Source of the DNA: Devosia enhydra
Lineage (GTDB): Bacteria > Pseudomonadota > Alphaproteobacteria > Rhizobiales > Devosiaceae
Assembly: GCF_900119845.1 (NCBI RefSeq)
Contig: NZ_FPKU01000002.1
Location: 467,381 to 531,380, forward strand
Direction of reading: 5' to 3'
Length of the DNA stretch: 64,000 nucleotides
A model generated the notes under the pieces. It was not told the origin of the DNA, did no database searches, and saw only the letters and a list, made by a program, of their open reading frames with translations. Within the stretch, counting starts at the first letter, position 1, and each line of letters starts with the position of its first letter. This document shows, piece by piece, positions 49,999-59,863 of this stretch. A program made the translations under genes and the position numbers.

Positions 49999-50692
49999 CA
50001 TAACTGCGCCAGAGGGCCGCTTCGCCCAGGCTCTCGATCATGGCGGCATGGGCAAGCAGCGCAGCCTCGTCGAGGCGCGGCGCCAGCGGCACGGGGCGCG
50101 GACGGGCCGGGGTCGCGACGATCGCCTCGCCCTGGCGCTGATGGGTCTCGCGCATTTCGGCCACGAGGCTGAGCGCGACCTGGCGACCGCCGATGAGCTC
50201 GAGATAGACCTCGGCAAGGATCTCGGAGTCGAGCAGCGCGCCATGCAGCGTGCGCTTGGAATTGTCGATGCCATAATGCTTGCAGAGCGCATCGAGGCTG
50301 ACCCGCGCGCCCGGATGACGCTGACGCGCAACGAACACCGTATCGATGACCTCATTGCCCAGCGTCGGCAGGCCGGCGCGCTGCAACTCGGCGTTAAGGA
50401 AACCCATGTCGAAGGCTGCATTGTGGATGATGAGCCGGGCGTCGCCGATAAAGCGCCGGAAGTCGTCGGCAACATCCTTGAACAGCGGCTTGTCCGAGAG
50501 GAAGGCCTCGGAGAGGCCATGCACCTTGAAGGCCTCCTCGGGCATGTCGCGCTGAGGATTGATATAGACGTGAAAATGCTTGCCCGTCGGGATGTGGTTC
50601 AGAAGCTCGACGCAGCCGATCTCGACGATGCGGTCGCCGCGCAGCGCCTCGAGGCCGGTGGTTTCAGTATCAAGGACGATTTCACGGATCAT
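49982..50692 (-). CDS. dnaQ: DNA polymerase III epsilon subunit (proofreading exonuclease)
   Basis: 3'-5' exonuclease of the replicative polymerase, 236 aa. ExoI is VLDTETTGLEALRGDRIVEIG, ExoII is LIIHNAAFDMGFLN, and ExoIII epsilon is HGALLDSEILAEVYLEL; all catalytic acids are present. The C-terminal tail binds the alpha subunit. Its start overlaps the coaE stop by four bases. Last gene of maf-aroE-coaE-dnaQ, an operon found next to the origin in many alphaproteobacteria. Confidence 0.96.
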   Translation of the reverse strand: MIREIVLDTETTGLEALRGDRIVEIGCVELLNHIPTGKHFHVYINPQRDMPEEAFKVHGLSEAFLSDKPLFKDVADDFRRFIGDARLIIHNAAFDMGFLNAELQRAGLPTLGNEVIDTVFVARQRHPGARVSLDALCKHYGIDNSKRTLHGALLDSEILAEVYLELIGGRQVALSLVAEMRETHQRQGEAIVATPARPRPVPLAPRLDEAALLAHAAMIESLGEAALWRSYEEGAG

Positions 50693-51288
50693 GGTCGGGC
50701 CTGGGCCTTGGCTCTTTCCTGCGCGATGATGGCGTTCACGGCCGCACGCGTCTCATCGAAACTGCCCGAGGTATCGACCACATGGTCGGCGCGCGCAAGC
50801 TTTTCCCCTTGGGGCATCTGGCGCGCGAGGATGGCATCGAGCTTGTCCGGTGTCATCCCCGGCCGGGCCAGCGCCCGCTGACGCTGGATCTCTGGCGTGC
50901 AGATGGTGACGATCACGGCATCGAAGCCCCAGTCATGGCCGCTTTCAAAGAGCAGCGGAATATCGACCACGGCCAGGTCTGCGCCCGAAGCGTCCGCTCG
51001 GTTCAAAAAATCCCCGATTTCGCTCCGCACCATGGGGTGAACAAGGCGTTCGAGCGCCGCAAGGTTCTGCGGCTGGCCCAGCACTTTATGGGCGAGGGCG
51101 GCACGATCGACCTCTCCATCCCGTACCATACCGGGGAACAGCGCTTCGATGGGCCGGCGGGCCGCCCCGGCATAGAGCGCATGGACGGCCGCGTCGGCCG
51201 AAAAGACCGGAATGCCTTGAGCCTTAAATTCCGCCAGGGCCGTCGACTTGCCGGTGGCGATCGAGCCAGTGAGTCCGAGACGCCGCAT
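50689..51288 (-). CDS. coaE: Dephospho-CoA kinase
   Basis: Final step of coenzyme A synthesis, 199 aa from the ATG at 51288. The P-loop is GLTGSIATGKSTAL, with DAAVHALYAG and HPMVRSEIGDFL conserved. DIPLLFESGHDWGFDAVIV carries the substrate-binding acid. The start overlaps the last base of the aroE stop codon (TGATG). Confidence 0.96.
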   Translation of the reverse strand: MRRLGLTGSIATGKSTALAEFKAQGIPVFSADAAVHALYAGAARRPIEALFPGMVRDGEVDRAALAHKVLGQPQNLAALERLVHPMVRSEIGDFLNRADASGADLAVVDIPLLFESGHDWGFDAVIVTICTPEIQRQRALARPGMTPDKLDAILARQMPQGEKLARADHVVDTSGSFDETRAAVNAIIAQERAKAQARP

Positions 51289-52118
51289 CACAGGGTGGCC
51301 TCGATCAGCCGGCGCAGATCCGCTGTAACCTCGGGCTCGACCCCGAACCACAGCGCAAACCCGGGCGCCGCCTGATGCAGGAGCATGCCGAGACCATCCA
51401 CGGTGCGGAGCCCGAGGCGACGGGCCTCGGCAAGGAAGGGAGTTTCGAGCGGCACATAGACGATGTCGGTCACCACGGCATCACGCGGCAGTCGGGAAAA
51501 GTCGATGCCCTCGAAGCGCGTGCCATGCATGCCGAGCGTCGTGGTGTTGACGACGAGGCGCGCGCTTTCGGCAAGGTGGGCGAAGTCATCGAGGTCACCT
51601 GCCCGCAATCCGCCTGCCAGATCATCGACGAGGGCCTCGGCGCGGGCCCGGGTGCGGTTGAGCACATGGACCTCGCCCATGCGCAGGGCCAGACCTGCGG
51701 CTACGGCGCGGGCGGCCCCGCCGGCCCCGAGCACGATGGCGCGCCCCCTGCCCTCATCCCAACCCGGCGCAGCTGCATCGAGATTGGCTAGAAAGCCCAC
51801 GAGGTCGGTGTTCTGGCCATAGACCATCAGTCCGTCGCTTGTGGGCAGGGTCGAAAGCGTGTTGAAGGCCTTGAGGTGGCAGGTATCGACATCCTGGAAA
51901 TCGCAGAGGGCGAATGCGGCCTCCTTGTGCGGCACCGTGACGTTTCCGCCGGCGAATTCTCCTGCGCGGATCCGATCGAAAAACTGCGGCAGGGCTTCGG
52001 GGGTGACGTCGATGGCTTCATAGCTGCCGGGGATGCCATAGGTCTTGAGCCAGTGACCATGGATCAGCGGAGAGCGCGAATGGGCTATGGGATGGCCGAT
52101 GACGAAGGCTCTGGTCAC
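51288..52118 (-). CDS. aroE: Shikimate dehydrogenase
   Basis: NADPH-dependent step of the shikimate pathway, 276 aa, GTG start at 52118. The catalytic Lys-Asp pair is in NVTVPHKEAAF and YGQNTDLVGF. The dinucleotide loop is VLGAGGAARAVA. The N-terminus AFVIGHPIAHSRSPLIHGHWL is diagnostic. The start overlaps the maf stop by four bases. Confidence 0.96.
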   Translation of the reverse strand: MTRAFVIGHPIAHSRSPLIHGHWLKTYGIPGSYEAIDVTPEALPQFFDRIRAGEFAGGNVTVPHKEAAFALCDFQDVDTCHLKAFNTLSTLPTSDGLMVYGQNTDLVGFLANLDAAAPGWDEGRGRAIVLGAGGAARAVAAGLALRMGEVHVLNRTRARAEALVDDLAGGLRAGDLDDFAHLAESARLVVNTTTLGMHGTRFEGIDFSRLPRDAVVTDIVYVPLETPFLAEARRLGLRTVDGLGMLLHQAAPGFALWFGVEPEVTADLRRLIEATL

Positions 52119-52714
52119 GTCTTTACCGGGCTGAGCGTTTGGGGAGCATGGACACGCAGGGCAGCGAGCAGAGGCAAAAGCGGCAGCCCCAGAATGGTGA
52201 AATAATCGCCTTCCACGCGGGAAAACAGCCGGATGGATGGTCCCTCGAGCCTGTAGGCGCCCACCGAGCCCAATACGCCCTCGCCTTCGAGCGCAAGCAC
52301 CTCATCGCGCTCGTCGGCAGAAAAGTCGCGCATCGCAAGTCGGGCCGTGTCGAGCGTCGACCAAAGCACCATGCCGTCACGCACCAGTGCCACGCCGGCA
52401 TGAAGCGCGTGGGTACGATCGCGCAGGGCATCGAGCCGCGCGCGGGCCGCCTCGAGGTCGCTGGCCTTGTGCAGCACCGCGCCATCCAGTGCCAGCACCT
52501 GATCGGCGCCAATGACCACCGCATTGGGGACAAGCATGCTCACGGCGCGCGCCTTGGCGATGGCAAGCCCTTCCGCGATCGCACCGGGCGACTGGTCGGG
52601 CATCTGCGCTTCGAGCAGACGTTCATCCACAGCCGCGGGCTCTGCCCGGAAGGACAGGCCTGCCCCGCTGAGAAGGTTGATCCGCGTACGACTCTGGCTG
52701 GCGAGAATGAGCAT
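52115..52714 (-). CDS. maf: Maf-like nucleoside triphosphate pyrophosphatase
   Basis: Hydrolyses non-canonical or pyrimidine nucleotides (Maf/YceF family), 199 aa. It begins MLILASQSRTRINLLSGAGLSF. The active-site segments DERLLEAQ, ADQVLALDG and the late VGAYRLEG-type loop are present. The ATG at 52714 is the first good start; a longer frame runs into the intergenic region. It is the first gene of the minus-strand operon, so its promoter lies inside the putative origin. Confidence 0.9.
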   Translation of the reverse strand: MLILASQSRTRINLLSGAGLSFRAEPAAVDERLLEAQMPDQSPGAIAEGLAIAKARAVSMLVPNAVVIGADQVLALDGAVLHKASDLEAARARLDALRDRTHALHAGVALVRDGMVLWSTLDTARLAMRDFSADERDEVLALEGEGVLGSVGAYRLEGPSIRLFSRVEGDYFTILGLPLLPLLAALRVHAPQTLSPVKT

Positions 52715-53087
52715 GGCAGGTGGTTTTCCACACACTTGTCCAAGGCTCAAGCCTCAAGATCAGCCTAGAGGCCGGCATTTCGAGGAGCGAGGGAGTTGTT
52801 CATATCCATCCCCAATTGCGTCCCCAACCTCCGGCGCAGCGGTGGGCGCGAGGGATGGGAGTCGATAATGGGGATAACCCTGGCGGTGAAGGGGCGCGGC
52901 GCAGCGCCGCCATACACGAGATATCCTCTCAAGACCTGCCGTTAAGACTTTGTTTACCAATCTTAATCAGCCGTTACTGACTCTATGCCGCCACATCCCT
53001 TAACAAGCCGTTAACGACGCCGTCTGCGCGCGCATGCCGCTGTGGGTCCCGATTGTGGGCAGACGTGAATTGGGGCAAAACACCGTC
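52715..53087. other. Probable chromosomal replication origin (oriC)
   Basis: A 373-bp gene-free gap between the divergent maf and hemE genes. Contents: DnaA-box-like sites TTTTCCACA (52724-52732) and TGGGGATAA (52869-52877), each with one mismatch to TTATCCACA or its complement; two weak TCCCCA repeats at 52809 and 52821, 12 bases apart; a CtrA site with two near-matches in an AT-richer stretch at 52940-53015; and GANTC sites at 52859 and 52979. Origins beside hemE are established for Caulobacter crescentus and Sinorhizobium meliloti. The flanking genes diverge from here, and parAB is 7 kb away. The assignment is an inference from these features. Confidence 0.75.
52942..53015. promoter_or_regulatory. 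CtrA-binding site and two near-matches in the putative oriC
   Basis: The CtrA consensus is TTAA-N7-TTAAC. TTAA at 53000-53003 and TTAAC at 53011-53015 fit it exactly. A second pair, TTAA at 52942 and TTTAC at 52953, has one mismatch. A third, TTAA at 52963 and TTACT at 52974, keeps only the left half. The first two starts are 21 bases apart, about two helical turns. In Caulobacter, CtrA at the origin represses initiation and the hemE promoter. Confidence 0.65.
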
Positions 53088-54173
53088 ATGATAATGAAAA
53101 TACAGAATCTAGATTCTTTTCAGGGGGATAGGCGACTGCCCGCATCGCGGACGGGGAAGCGCCTGCTCGACCTGGTTTTGGGCCATGAGCAGGAAAGGCC
53201 GCCTGTCTGGATTATGCGACAGGCCGGGCGCTACCTCCCTGAGTATCGCGCCCTGCGGCAGACGGCCGGCAGCTTTCTCGATCTTTGCTACACACCGGAG
53301 CTCGCAGCGGAGGTAACACTCCAGCCGCTGCGGCGCTTTCCCCTCGATGCGGCAATCCTCTTTTCCGATATCCTCGTCGTGCCCGACGCGATGGGCCGCA
53401 CCGTGCGCTTCGAGCAGGGCGAAGGCCCACGGCTCGAACCGATCAGACCTGAGGACGTGGCTAATCTCAAGGGTGAGGAGGGGCTTGCCCACCTCGCGCC
53501 GGTGTTTGAGACCGTTCGGCTGGTGCGGGCTGGCCTCTCGCCGGAAAAGACCCTGATCGGCTTTTGTGGCTCACCCTGGACGGTGGCGACCTACATGATT
53601 GCCGGCCGCGGCACGACCGATCAGGGTCCTGCGAGGCTTTTTGCGCTGCAGCATCCGGAGGCCTTTGCGGCGCTGATCGATCGGCTGGTTGATTTCAGCA
53701 TCGCTTATCTCGTTGAGCAGTTCCGTGCTGGTTGCGATGTGGTGCAGCTGTTCGAGAGCTGGGCCATGAACCTTGATGAGGTGGCGTTTGCCGAGCGGGT
53801 GATTGCCCCCAATCGCCGGATCGTCGAAGGGGTGCGCGCCGCTATTCCCGGTGCTCCGATCATCGGTTTTCCACGCGGCGCGGCGGGGCTCGTCGCGCGC
53901 TATGTCGAGGAGACGGGCGTCGACATGGTCGGGCTCGATTACGGCATGCCGGTGGACTTCGCCAACACAGCGCTGCCGGCTTCTGTCGGTGTGCAGGGCA
54001 ATCTCGATCCGCTGCGGGTCGTGGTGGGCGGCGAGCAGATGCGTGAGCGGGCCCGGAGCATCATTGCCGGGTTCTCCGGCCGGCGCCATATTTTCAATCT
54101 CGGGCACGGCATCGTGCCCGAAACGCCGATCGCGCATGTCGAAGAGCTGATCAACCTCGTTCACAACGGATAA
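53088..54173 (+). CDS. hemE: Uroporphyrinogen decarboxylase
   Basis: Heme pathway enzyme that converts uroporphyrinogen III to coproporphyrinogen III. It has 361 aa from the ATG at 53088; 53094 is also possible and neither has a strong ribosome-binding site. The main hallmark is PPVWIMRQAGRYLPEYR, with FSDILVVPDAMG, GFCGSPWTVATYMIAG and NLGHGIVPETP. The first 25 residues are AT-rich and unlike the family, as expected next to an origin. A GTG or TTG further upstream is not needed. Confidence 0.95.
   Translation: MIMKIQNLDSFQGDRRLPASRTGKRLLDLVLGHEQERPPVWIMRQAGRYLPEYRALRQTAGSFLDLCYTPELAAEVTLQPLRRFPLDAAILFSDILVVPDAMGRTVRFEQGEGPRLEPIRPEDVANLKGEEGLAHLAPVFETVRLVRAGLSPEKTLIGFCGSPWTVATYMIAGRGTTDQGPARLFALQHPEAFAALIDRLVDFSIAYLVEQFRAGCDVVQLFESWAMNLDEVAFAERVIAPNRRIVEGVRAAIPGAPIIGFPRGAAGLVARYVEETGVDMVGLDYGMPVDFANTALPASVGVQGNLDPLRVVVGGEQMRERARSIIAGFSGRRHIFNLGHGIVPETPIAHVEELINLVHNG
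53104..53117. repeat. 14-bp palindrome with two GANTC sites
   Basis: AGAATCTAGATTCT is a perfect palindrome with GAATC at 53105 and GATTC at 53112. It lies inside the first codons of hemE, just right of the putative origin. It may be a methylation-sensitive control site for origin or hemE activity; this is inference. Confidence 0.5.
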
Positions 54174-54178
54174 GCACC

Positions 54179-54604
54179 ATGGAATGGGTCAAGGCCGCGC
54201 ATGTGATTTCGGTCATCGCCTGGATGGCCGGGCTTTTCTACCTGCCGCGCCTCTATGTCTATCACGCCGATGCAGAGGTCGGATCGGTCCAGTCCGAGAC
54301 CTTCAAGATTATGGAACGGCGGCTGCTGCGTGCCATCACCACACCGGCGATGATCGCGAGCTGGATCTTCGGGCTCTGGCTCATCCATCTTTATGGCAGC
54401 GCCATCTTCTCGATGGGCTGGATCTGGCTCAAGCTAGCCCTCGTGCTCGTGCTCTCCGGCTATCACGGCCTTCTTGCCCGGCATCGCAAGGCCTTTGCCA
54501 CCGACAGCAACACGAGGCCCGCCCGCTATTTCCGGCTGATCAACGAAGTTCCAACCGTGCTGATGATCGGCATCGTCATCGCTGTGATCGTCAAGCCGTT
54601 CTGA
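54179..54604 (+). CDS. hemJ: Protoporphyrinogen oxidase HemJ
   Basis: Integral membrane enzyme of the heme pathway, 141 aa, with four membrane segments. It starts MEWVKAAHVISVIAWMAGLFYLPRLYVYH, with the conserved His and Arg of the HemJ family, and has WLKLALVLVLSGYHGLLARHRKAF near the middle. It begins five bases after the hemE stop, so the two heme genes form an operon. Confidence 0.93.
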   Translation: MEWVKAAHVISVIAWMAGLFYLPRLYVYHADAEVGSVQSETFKIMERRLLRAITTPAMIASWIFGLWLIHLYGSAIFSMGWIWLKLALVLVLSGYHGLLARHRKAFATDSNTRPARYFRLINEVPTVLMIGIVIAVIVKPF

Positions 54605-54762
54605 GCCGCACCGCTTTGCCGCTTGAACCGCGGGCATGATTGCGCTAACGGTGCAGCGACGGGTTCGCCTTTTCTAAGGCTCGCGCTTCCCCAGCGTCGA
54701 CACGCCTTGTCCTTTCCCCGCCGTCCATTCCCATCGCATTCGCCCAAGGGTCTCTTCACTCC

Positions 54763-56028
54763 ATGGAAAACATGAAGCTCAGTGAGCTTAAGGCAAAATC
54801 TCCGGCCGAGCTCCTCGCCTTTGCCGAGGAACACGAGGTCGAGAACGCCTCGACCATGCGCAAGCAGGAGCTCATGTTTGCCATCCTCAAGGAGCTGGCG
54901 GCGCGCGAGGTGGATATCACCGGCGAGGGCGTAGTCGAGGTCCTGCCCGACGGGTTCGGCTTCCTGCGTTCACCCGATGCCAATTACCTTCCGGGCCCCG
55001 ACGATATCTATGTCAGCCCCAGCCAGATCCGTCGCTTCGGCCTCAGGACAGGCGACACCGTCGAAGGCCAGATCCGGTCTCCCAAGGAGGGCGAGCGCTA
55101 TTTCGCCCTTCTCAAGGTCAACACGATCAATTTCGAAGATCCCGAGACCGTCCGGCACAAGATCAATTTCGACAATCTCACCCCGCTCTATCCCGATGAG
55201 CGGCTGCGCATGGAAATTGCCGATCCTACCCTCAAGGATCGCAGCGCCCGCGTTATCGACCTGGTGGCGCCGCTCGGTAAGGGCCAGCGCGCGCTGATCG
55301 TGGCGCCGCCACGGACCGGCAAGACCGTTCTGTTGCAGAACATCGCCCAGTCGATCGCGATCAACCATCCCGAGTGCTACCTTATCGTGCTGCTCATCGA
55401 CGAGCGGCCTGAGGAAGTGACCGACATGCAGCGGTCAGTCAAAGGCGAGGTTATTTCCTCAACCTTCGACGAGCCCGCCTCGCGCCACGTCCAGGTGGCC
55501 GAGATGGTGATCGAGAAGGCCAAGCGGCTGGTCGAGCACAAGCGGGATGTGGTTATCCTCCTCGATTCCATCACGCGTCTTGGCCGCGCCTACAACACTG
55601 TGGTTCCGAGCTCGGGCAAGGTGTTGACGGGTGGCGTCGACGCCAATGCCCTGCAGCGTCCCAAGCGCTTTTTCGGCGCCGCGCGCAATATCGAGGATGG
55701 CGGCTCTCTGACCATCATTTCGACGGCGCTGATCGATACGGGCAGCCGTATGGATGAAGTGATCTTCGAAGAATTCAAGGGCACGGGTAACTCGGAAATC
55801 GTGCTCGATCGCAAGGTGGCGGATAAGCGTGTCTTCCCCTCGATCGACGTCACCAAGTCCGGTACGCGCAAGGAAGAGCTGCTCGTCGAACCCGATATCC
55901 TGCGCAAGATGTATGTGCTGCGCCGCATCCTCAACCCCATGGGCACGGTGGACGCGATCGAGTTCCTGCTCGACAAGCTGCGGCAGACCAAGACGAACAG
56001 CGACTTCTTCGATTCGATGAACACCTGA
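54763..56028 (+). CDS. rho: Transcription termination factor Rho
   Basis: Hexameric RNA helicase that ends transcription, 421 aa. It begins [23 protein letters not shown] (short N-terminal domain); an RNA-binding cold-shock-like domain with [32 protein letters not shown] follows. Walker A is [12 protein letters not shown], the Q-loop region is [20 protein letters not shown]. It follows hemJ by 158 bases and likely has its own promoter. mnmE starts three bases after its stop. Confidence 0.97.
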   Translation: MENMKLSELKAKSPAELLAFAEEHEVENASTMRKQELMFAILKELAAREVDITGEGVVEVLPDGFGFLRSPDANYLPGPDDIYVSPSQIRRFGLRTGDTVEGQIRSPKEGERYFALLKVNTINFEDPETVRHKINFDNLTPLYPDERLRMEIADPTLKDRSARVIDLVAPLGKGQRALIVAPPRTGKTVLLQNIAQSIAINHPECYLIVLLIDERPEEVTDMQRSVKGEVISSTFDEPASRHVQVAEMVIEKAKRLVEHKRDVVILLDSITRLGRAYNTVVPSSGKVLTGGVDANALQRPKRFFGAARNIEDGGSLTIISTALIDTGSRMDEVIFEEFKGTGNSEIVLDRKVADKRVFPSIDVTKSGTRKEELLVEPDILRKMYVLRRILNPMGTVDAIEFLLDKLRQTKTNSDFFDSMNT

Positions 56029-56031
56029 CGG

Positions 56032-57333
56032 GTGTCCCTGGTGCGCGACACGATCTTCGCGCTGTCGAGCGGGGCCCTGCCGGCTGGCGTTGCCGTCATT
56101 CGTCTGTCGGGCCCTGCGGCTGGGTCCGCGCTCATCGACATGACGGGCCCCCTGCCCCCGCCGCGGCGGCTCGTCCTGCGGGACGTCCGCGTCGGCTCGG
56201 CGACACTCGATCGCGCGCTGATTGTCTGGATGCCCGCTCCGGGGAGCTTTACCGGCGAAGATACTGCCGAGTTGCACCTGCATGGGTCTCCCGCGCTGGT
56301 CCGTAAGATTCTGGGCGAACTGGGCGGCAGGCACGGCTTACGTCTGGCGAGGCCGGGCGAATTTACCCAGCGCGCGTTTGAGGCCGGGAAACTCGACCTC
56401 GTGGCGGCCGATGGGCTGGCTGATCTTTTAGGCGCCGAGACCGAGAACCAGCGGCGCCTGGCACAGAGCCGCTTCGAGGGCGGACTGTCAGAACGTCTCG
56501 AGGGTTGGCGCGAGCGGCTCCTCGATCTTCGCGCCGAGCTCGAGGGTGCGCTGGACTTCTCGGACGAAGGTGACGTCGGAGAGTTCCTGCCGCCCGATTT
56601 TGCCGAGCGCGTTGCCGATCTGGCGCGGGCCTTTGAGCAGAGTGCCGATACCTATGGTCGCGGGCGGATCATACGAGAGGGCCTGCGCGTCGTCATCGCC
56701 GGCCCGCCAAATGCCGGAAAATCCAGCCTTATCAATGCTCTTGCACGCTCAGACATCGCCATCGTCACGGCGGAAGCCGGCACAACCCGAGACGTTCGGG
56801 AAGTCCCCATCGATCTCGAGGGGCAACTGGTTGTTCTCGTCGACACGGCTGGCCTGAGGACAACGGACAGCCTCGCCGAGGCGGAGGGCATCCGGCGCGC
56901 GCACCTCGCCATAGACACCGCCGATGTCGTGCTCTGGCTCCAGGCACCCGACGTCCCTACGGATCTCGTTGCACCGCACCATCCGGAAGTCTGGACGATA
57001 TCGAGCAAGGCGGACCTGGGTGCATCTGCACCCGGAACCCTCCCAATTTCAACACTTAACGCCGACGGTCTCGATCCTCTCCTGTTGCGCCTGACAGCGT
57101 TTCTAGCCGATTTCGATGCCGGGCAATCCGTACTCATCAGCCATGAGCGCGACAGGCAGGCCTTGAGTTCGGCGGCGAGCGGACTTAGGGAAGCACTCTC
57201 GTGTCTTGACCGGCCAGAGATCGCAGCCAGCTTGATCGGCACGGCGACGACATCGCTCGATCGCCTGATCGGCCGCGTCGACCCCGAACATGTGCTCGAT
57301 GCACTCTTTTCGCGGTTCTGCATCGGGAAGTGA
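56032..57333 (+). CDS. mnmE: tRNA modification GTPase MnmE
   Basis: With MnmG it makes the carboxymethylaminomethyl group at wobble uridine 34 of tRNA. It has 433 aa and a GTG start at 56032. The folate domain begins [23 protein letters not shown] and contains [16 protein letters not shown]. The G domain has [20 protein letters not shown] and SSKADLG-type motifs. The C-terminal FCIGK with its catalytic Cys is present. Confidence 0.96.
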   Translation: MSLVRDTIFALSSGALPAGVAVIRLSGPAAGSALIDMTGPLPPPRRLVLRDVRVGSATLDRALIVWMPAPGSFTGEDTAELHLHGSPALVRKILGELGGRHGLRLARPGEFTQRAFEAGKLDLVAADGLADLLGAETENQRRLAQSRFEGGLSERLEGWRERLLDLRAELEGALDFSDEGDVGEFLPPDFAERVADLARAFEQSADTYGRGRIIREGLRVVIAGPPNAGKSSLINALARSDIAIVTAEAGTTRDVREVPIDLEGQLVVLVDTAGLRTTDSLAEAEGIRRAHLAIDTADVVLWLQAPDVPTDLVAPHHPEVWTISSKADLGASAPGTLPISTLNADGLDPLLLRLTAFLADFDAGQSVLISHERDRQALSSAASGLREALSCLDRPEIAASLIGTATTSLDRLIGRVDPEHVLDALFSRFCIGK

Positions 57334-57341
57334 CTGGCCGA

Positions 57342-57357
57342 TGATTCACGTGAAACG
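57342..57357. promoter_or_regulatory. parS-like site between mnmE and mnmG (14/16)
   Basis: TGATTCACGTGAAACG; mismatches at positions 3 and 16. Position 3 gives a GATTC (GANTC) site at 57343-57347. It lies in the mnmE-mnmG gap, just before the mnmG ribosome-binding site, and 4.3 kb from the putative origin. Confidence 0.7.
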
Positions 57358-57369
57358 CAGGTGGCGGTC

Positions 57370-59232
57370 ATGACTGATTTCGGGGTGATCATCGTCGGTG
57401 GCGGCCATGCCGGCTGCGAAGCTGCGGCCGCTTCCGCCCGTATGGGCGTACCGACGGCCCTCGTCACCCATCGCTTCGATACCATCGGCGAGATGAGCTG
57501 CAACCCGGCCATTGGAGGCCTTGGCAAAGGCCATCTGGTGCGAGAGATCGATGCGCTCGACGGCGTCATGGGCGTGGTCGCCGATGCTGCCGGCATCCAG
57601 TTTCGCGTGCTCAATCGAAGGAAAGGTCCAGCCGTGCGCGGGCCTCGCGCTCAAGCCGACAGGCGGCTCTATCGCAGTGCCATGCAGAGGAAGATGCGCG
57701 GTACACCGGATCTCGACATCATAGAAGGTGAGGTCGATGATCTGGTGCTCGACGATGGTACCGTGTCGGGCGTCCGTCTTCGTGACGGCCGGGTTTTGAC
57801 AGCGTCATCCGTGGTCCTGACGACTGGTACCTTCCTGCGCGGTCTCATCCATCGCGGCGACGTCACCACGCCGGGCGGTCGTTTCGGCGAGGGTCCGGCG
57901 CTGGGGTTGTCCGAGCGCCTGATGGCGCTCAACCTGCACCTCGGGAGGCTGAAGACGGGCACACCGGCGCGACTTGACGCCAATTCGATCCGCTTCGACG
58001 AGCTGGAAATCCAGCACGGCGATGATCCGCCAGAACCGTTTTCGGCGCTGACCACGCAGCTCCTCAATCGGCAAGTCCCCTGCCATATCACGAGGACCAC
58101 GGACGAGACGCACCGTGTCATCACGGATAATCTGCATCGGTCGGCGATGTACTCCGGCAAGATCACCGGGCGTGGCCCCCGCTATTGTCCATCGATCGAG
58201 GACAAGGTGGTCCGCTTTGCCGATCGCGACAGCCATCAGATCTTCCTCGAGCCGGAAGGTCTTGACGACGCGACGATCTATCCCAACGGACTGTCGACCT
58301 CTCTACCCGAAGACGTGCAGCTGCAGTTTCTGCAGACGCTGCCCGGTCTTGAAGACGTGAGGATTCTCCGTGCCGGCTACGCCATTGAATATGACTATGT
58401 GGATCCCCGCGAACTGACGCATGGGCTTGAACTGCGCGCCGTGCCCGGCCTGTTTCTGGCCGGTCAGATCAATGGCACAACGGGCTACGAGGAGGCCGCG
58501 GCCCAGGGCCTGGTGGCTGGAGCAAACGCTGCGCGAAAAGCGCGGGGTGAACTCGAATGGGTTCTGTCCCGCACGGAAAGCTATATCGGGGTGATGATTG
58601 ATGATCTCGTCAGCCGGGGCGTCACCGAGCCCTACCGGATGTTCACCTCCCGTGCAGAATTCCGTCTTCATCTCCGCAGCGATAACGCAGACCAGCGGCT
58701 CACTGATGTTGGCGCATCGATCGGGCTGATCTCCCCGGAGCGTCTCGATCAGTATCGGCGCAAGAAGGCGGAGCTGGATACCGCACGGGTGAAGTTGGAA
58801 TCGCGCATGGTGACACCCGGCGAGGCAGCGGCTGCAGGCATTACGGTTAATGCCGACGGTCGTCGCCGTTCGGTGTTCACGCTCCTGTCGTATCCGGACA
58901 TTGATGCGAACGCGATGGTTGCCGCCTTCCCCGAGCTCGCAACAATCGAACGACCCACACTTGATCAGCTGGCCATCGATGCTCAATATGCAGTCTACCT
59001 TGACAGGCAGCGTGCCGACATTGCCTCGGTCAAGCGCGCGGAGGGCGAAATCCTGCCAGCGGATTTCGATTTCGCCGCGATCCCGGGCCTGTCGTCAGAA
59101 CTGAAGCAGAAGCTCACGACATTCAGGCCAGCTACGATCGCCCAGGCTCAGATGCTCGAGGGAATGACGCCCGCCGCGCTGACGCTGATTGTCGCGGCTC
59201 TGCGACGGAGCGGTTTACGTCGTGCGGGGTGA
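57370..59232 (+). CDS. mnmG: tRNA uridine 5-carboxymethylaminomethyl modification enzyme MnmG
   Basis: FAD-dependent partner of MnmE, formerly GidA. It has 620 aa from the ATG at 57370 (AGGTGG upstream), or three more from a GTG at 57361. The FAD-binding loop is [21 protein letters not shown]; other markers are [31 protein letters not shown] and [17 protein letters not shown]. The C-terminus overlaps rsmG. Confidence 0.97.
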   Translation: MTDFGVIIVGGGHAGCEAAAASARMGVPTALVTHRFDTIGEMSCNPAIGGLGKGHLVREIDALDGVMGVVADAAGIQFRVLNRRKGPAVRGPRAQADRRLYRSAMQRKMRGTPDLDIIEGEVDDLVLDDGTVSGVRLRDGRVLTASSVVLTTGTFLRGLIHRGDVTTPGGRFGEGPALGLSERLMALNLHLGRLKTGTPARLDANSIRFDELEIQHGDDPPEPFSALTTQLLNRQVPCHITRTTDETHRVITDNLHRSAMYSGKITGRGPRYCPSIEDKVVRFADRDSHQIFLEPEGLDDATIYPNGLSTSLPEDVQLQFLQTLPGLEDVRILRAGYAIEYDYVDPRELTHGLELRAVPGLFLAGQINGTTGYEEAAAQGLVAGANAARKARGELEWVLSRTESYIGVMIDDLVSRGVTEPYRMFTSRAEFRLHLRSDNADQRLTDVGASIGLISPERLDQYRRKKAELDTARVKLESRMVTPGEAAAAGITVNADGRRRSVFTLLSYPDIDANAMVAAFPELATIERPTLDQLAIDAQYAVYLDRQRADIASVKRAEGEILPADFDFAAIPGLSSELKQKLTTFRPATIAQAQMLEGMTPAALTLIVAALRRSGLRRAG

Positions 59233-59842
59233 TCTATCGCGCTATTCCGGTTTCCTCACGCGGTCGGTTGGTGAGGTAACTCGCGACCTGGAATCTTATG
59301 CCTCGCTGATCCGAAAATGGAACGCAGCACAGAATCTTGTTTCACGTGAAACCACCGATCTCTGGGATAGGCACCTGATCGACGGCGTCCAGCTCGTCCG
59401 CTACATCCAAACGCACGAACGCATCCTGTGCGACATCGGGAGCGGCGGCGGTATCCCGGCAATCCCACTAGCGACCGCCCTAAAGGGGAGCAACCGGCGT
59501 CATTACCTGGTGGAGCCCATCGCCAAGAAGGCCGCGTTTCTCCGCCAAGTCCGCCGCGAGCTCGGTCTCGACGGGGTCGAGGTTCTGACGTCACGGATTG
59601 AAGACACCCTTCTACAGGCAGATTTGGTGACAGCGCGCGCCGTCACTGCGCTGACGCCGCTTCTCGGACTTGTTGCGCAGGTGATGGCGCCGACCGGGCG
59701 AGCCTTGCTCCACAAGGGCCGCGAACATGTTGACGAGATCGCTGCCGCGCGTGCCAAGTGGGCGTTCGATGTGATAGTGCATCCAAGCGACATCGATGGC
59801 GATGGCGTGATTCTTGAGGTCAGTTCCATCCGGCCTCTCTGA
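59222..59842 (+). CDS. rsmG: 16S rRNA (guanine527-N7)-methyltransferase
   Basis: SAM-dependent methyltransferase, formerly GidB, 206 aa. I choose the GTG at 59222, which overlaps the mnmG stop; a GGAG lies upstream. The SAM-binding loop is [16 protein letters not shown], and NLVSRE and [13 protein letters not shown] are typical of the family. The best parS site of the window lies within the codons of NLVSRETT. The Rhizobiales order mnmG-rsmG-parA-parB is kept. Confidence 0.94.
   Translation: MRGDLSRYSGFLTRSVGEVTRDLESYASLIRKWNAAQNLVSRETTDLWDRHLIDGVQLVRYIQTHERILCDIGSGGGIPAIPLATALKGSNRRHYLVEPIAKKAAFLRQVRRELGLDGVEVLTSRIEDTLLQADLVTARAVTALTPLLGLVAQVMAPTGRALLHKGREHVDEIAAARAKWAFDVIVHPSDIDGDGVILEVSSIRPL
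59338..59353. promoter_or_regulatory. parS site inside rsmG (15/16)
   Basis: TGTTTCACGTGAAACC; one mismatch at position 16. This is the closest match to the bacterial parS consensus in the window. It lies within rsmG about 0.5 kb before parA and 6.4 kb right of the putative origin. Confidence 0.85.
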
Positions 59843-59863
59843 ACCATCGGGCAGGAGGCAGCG

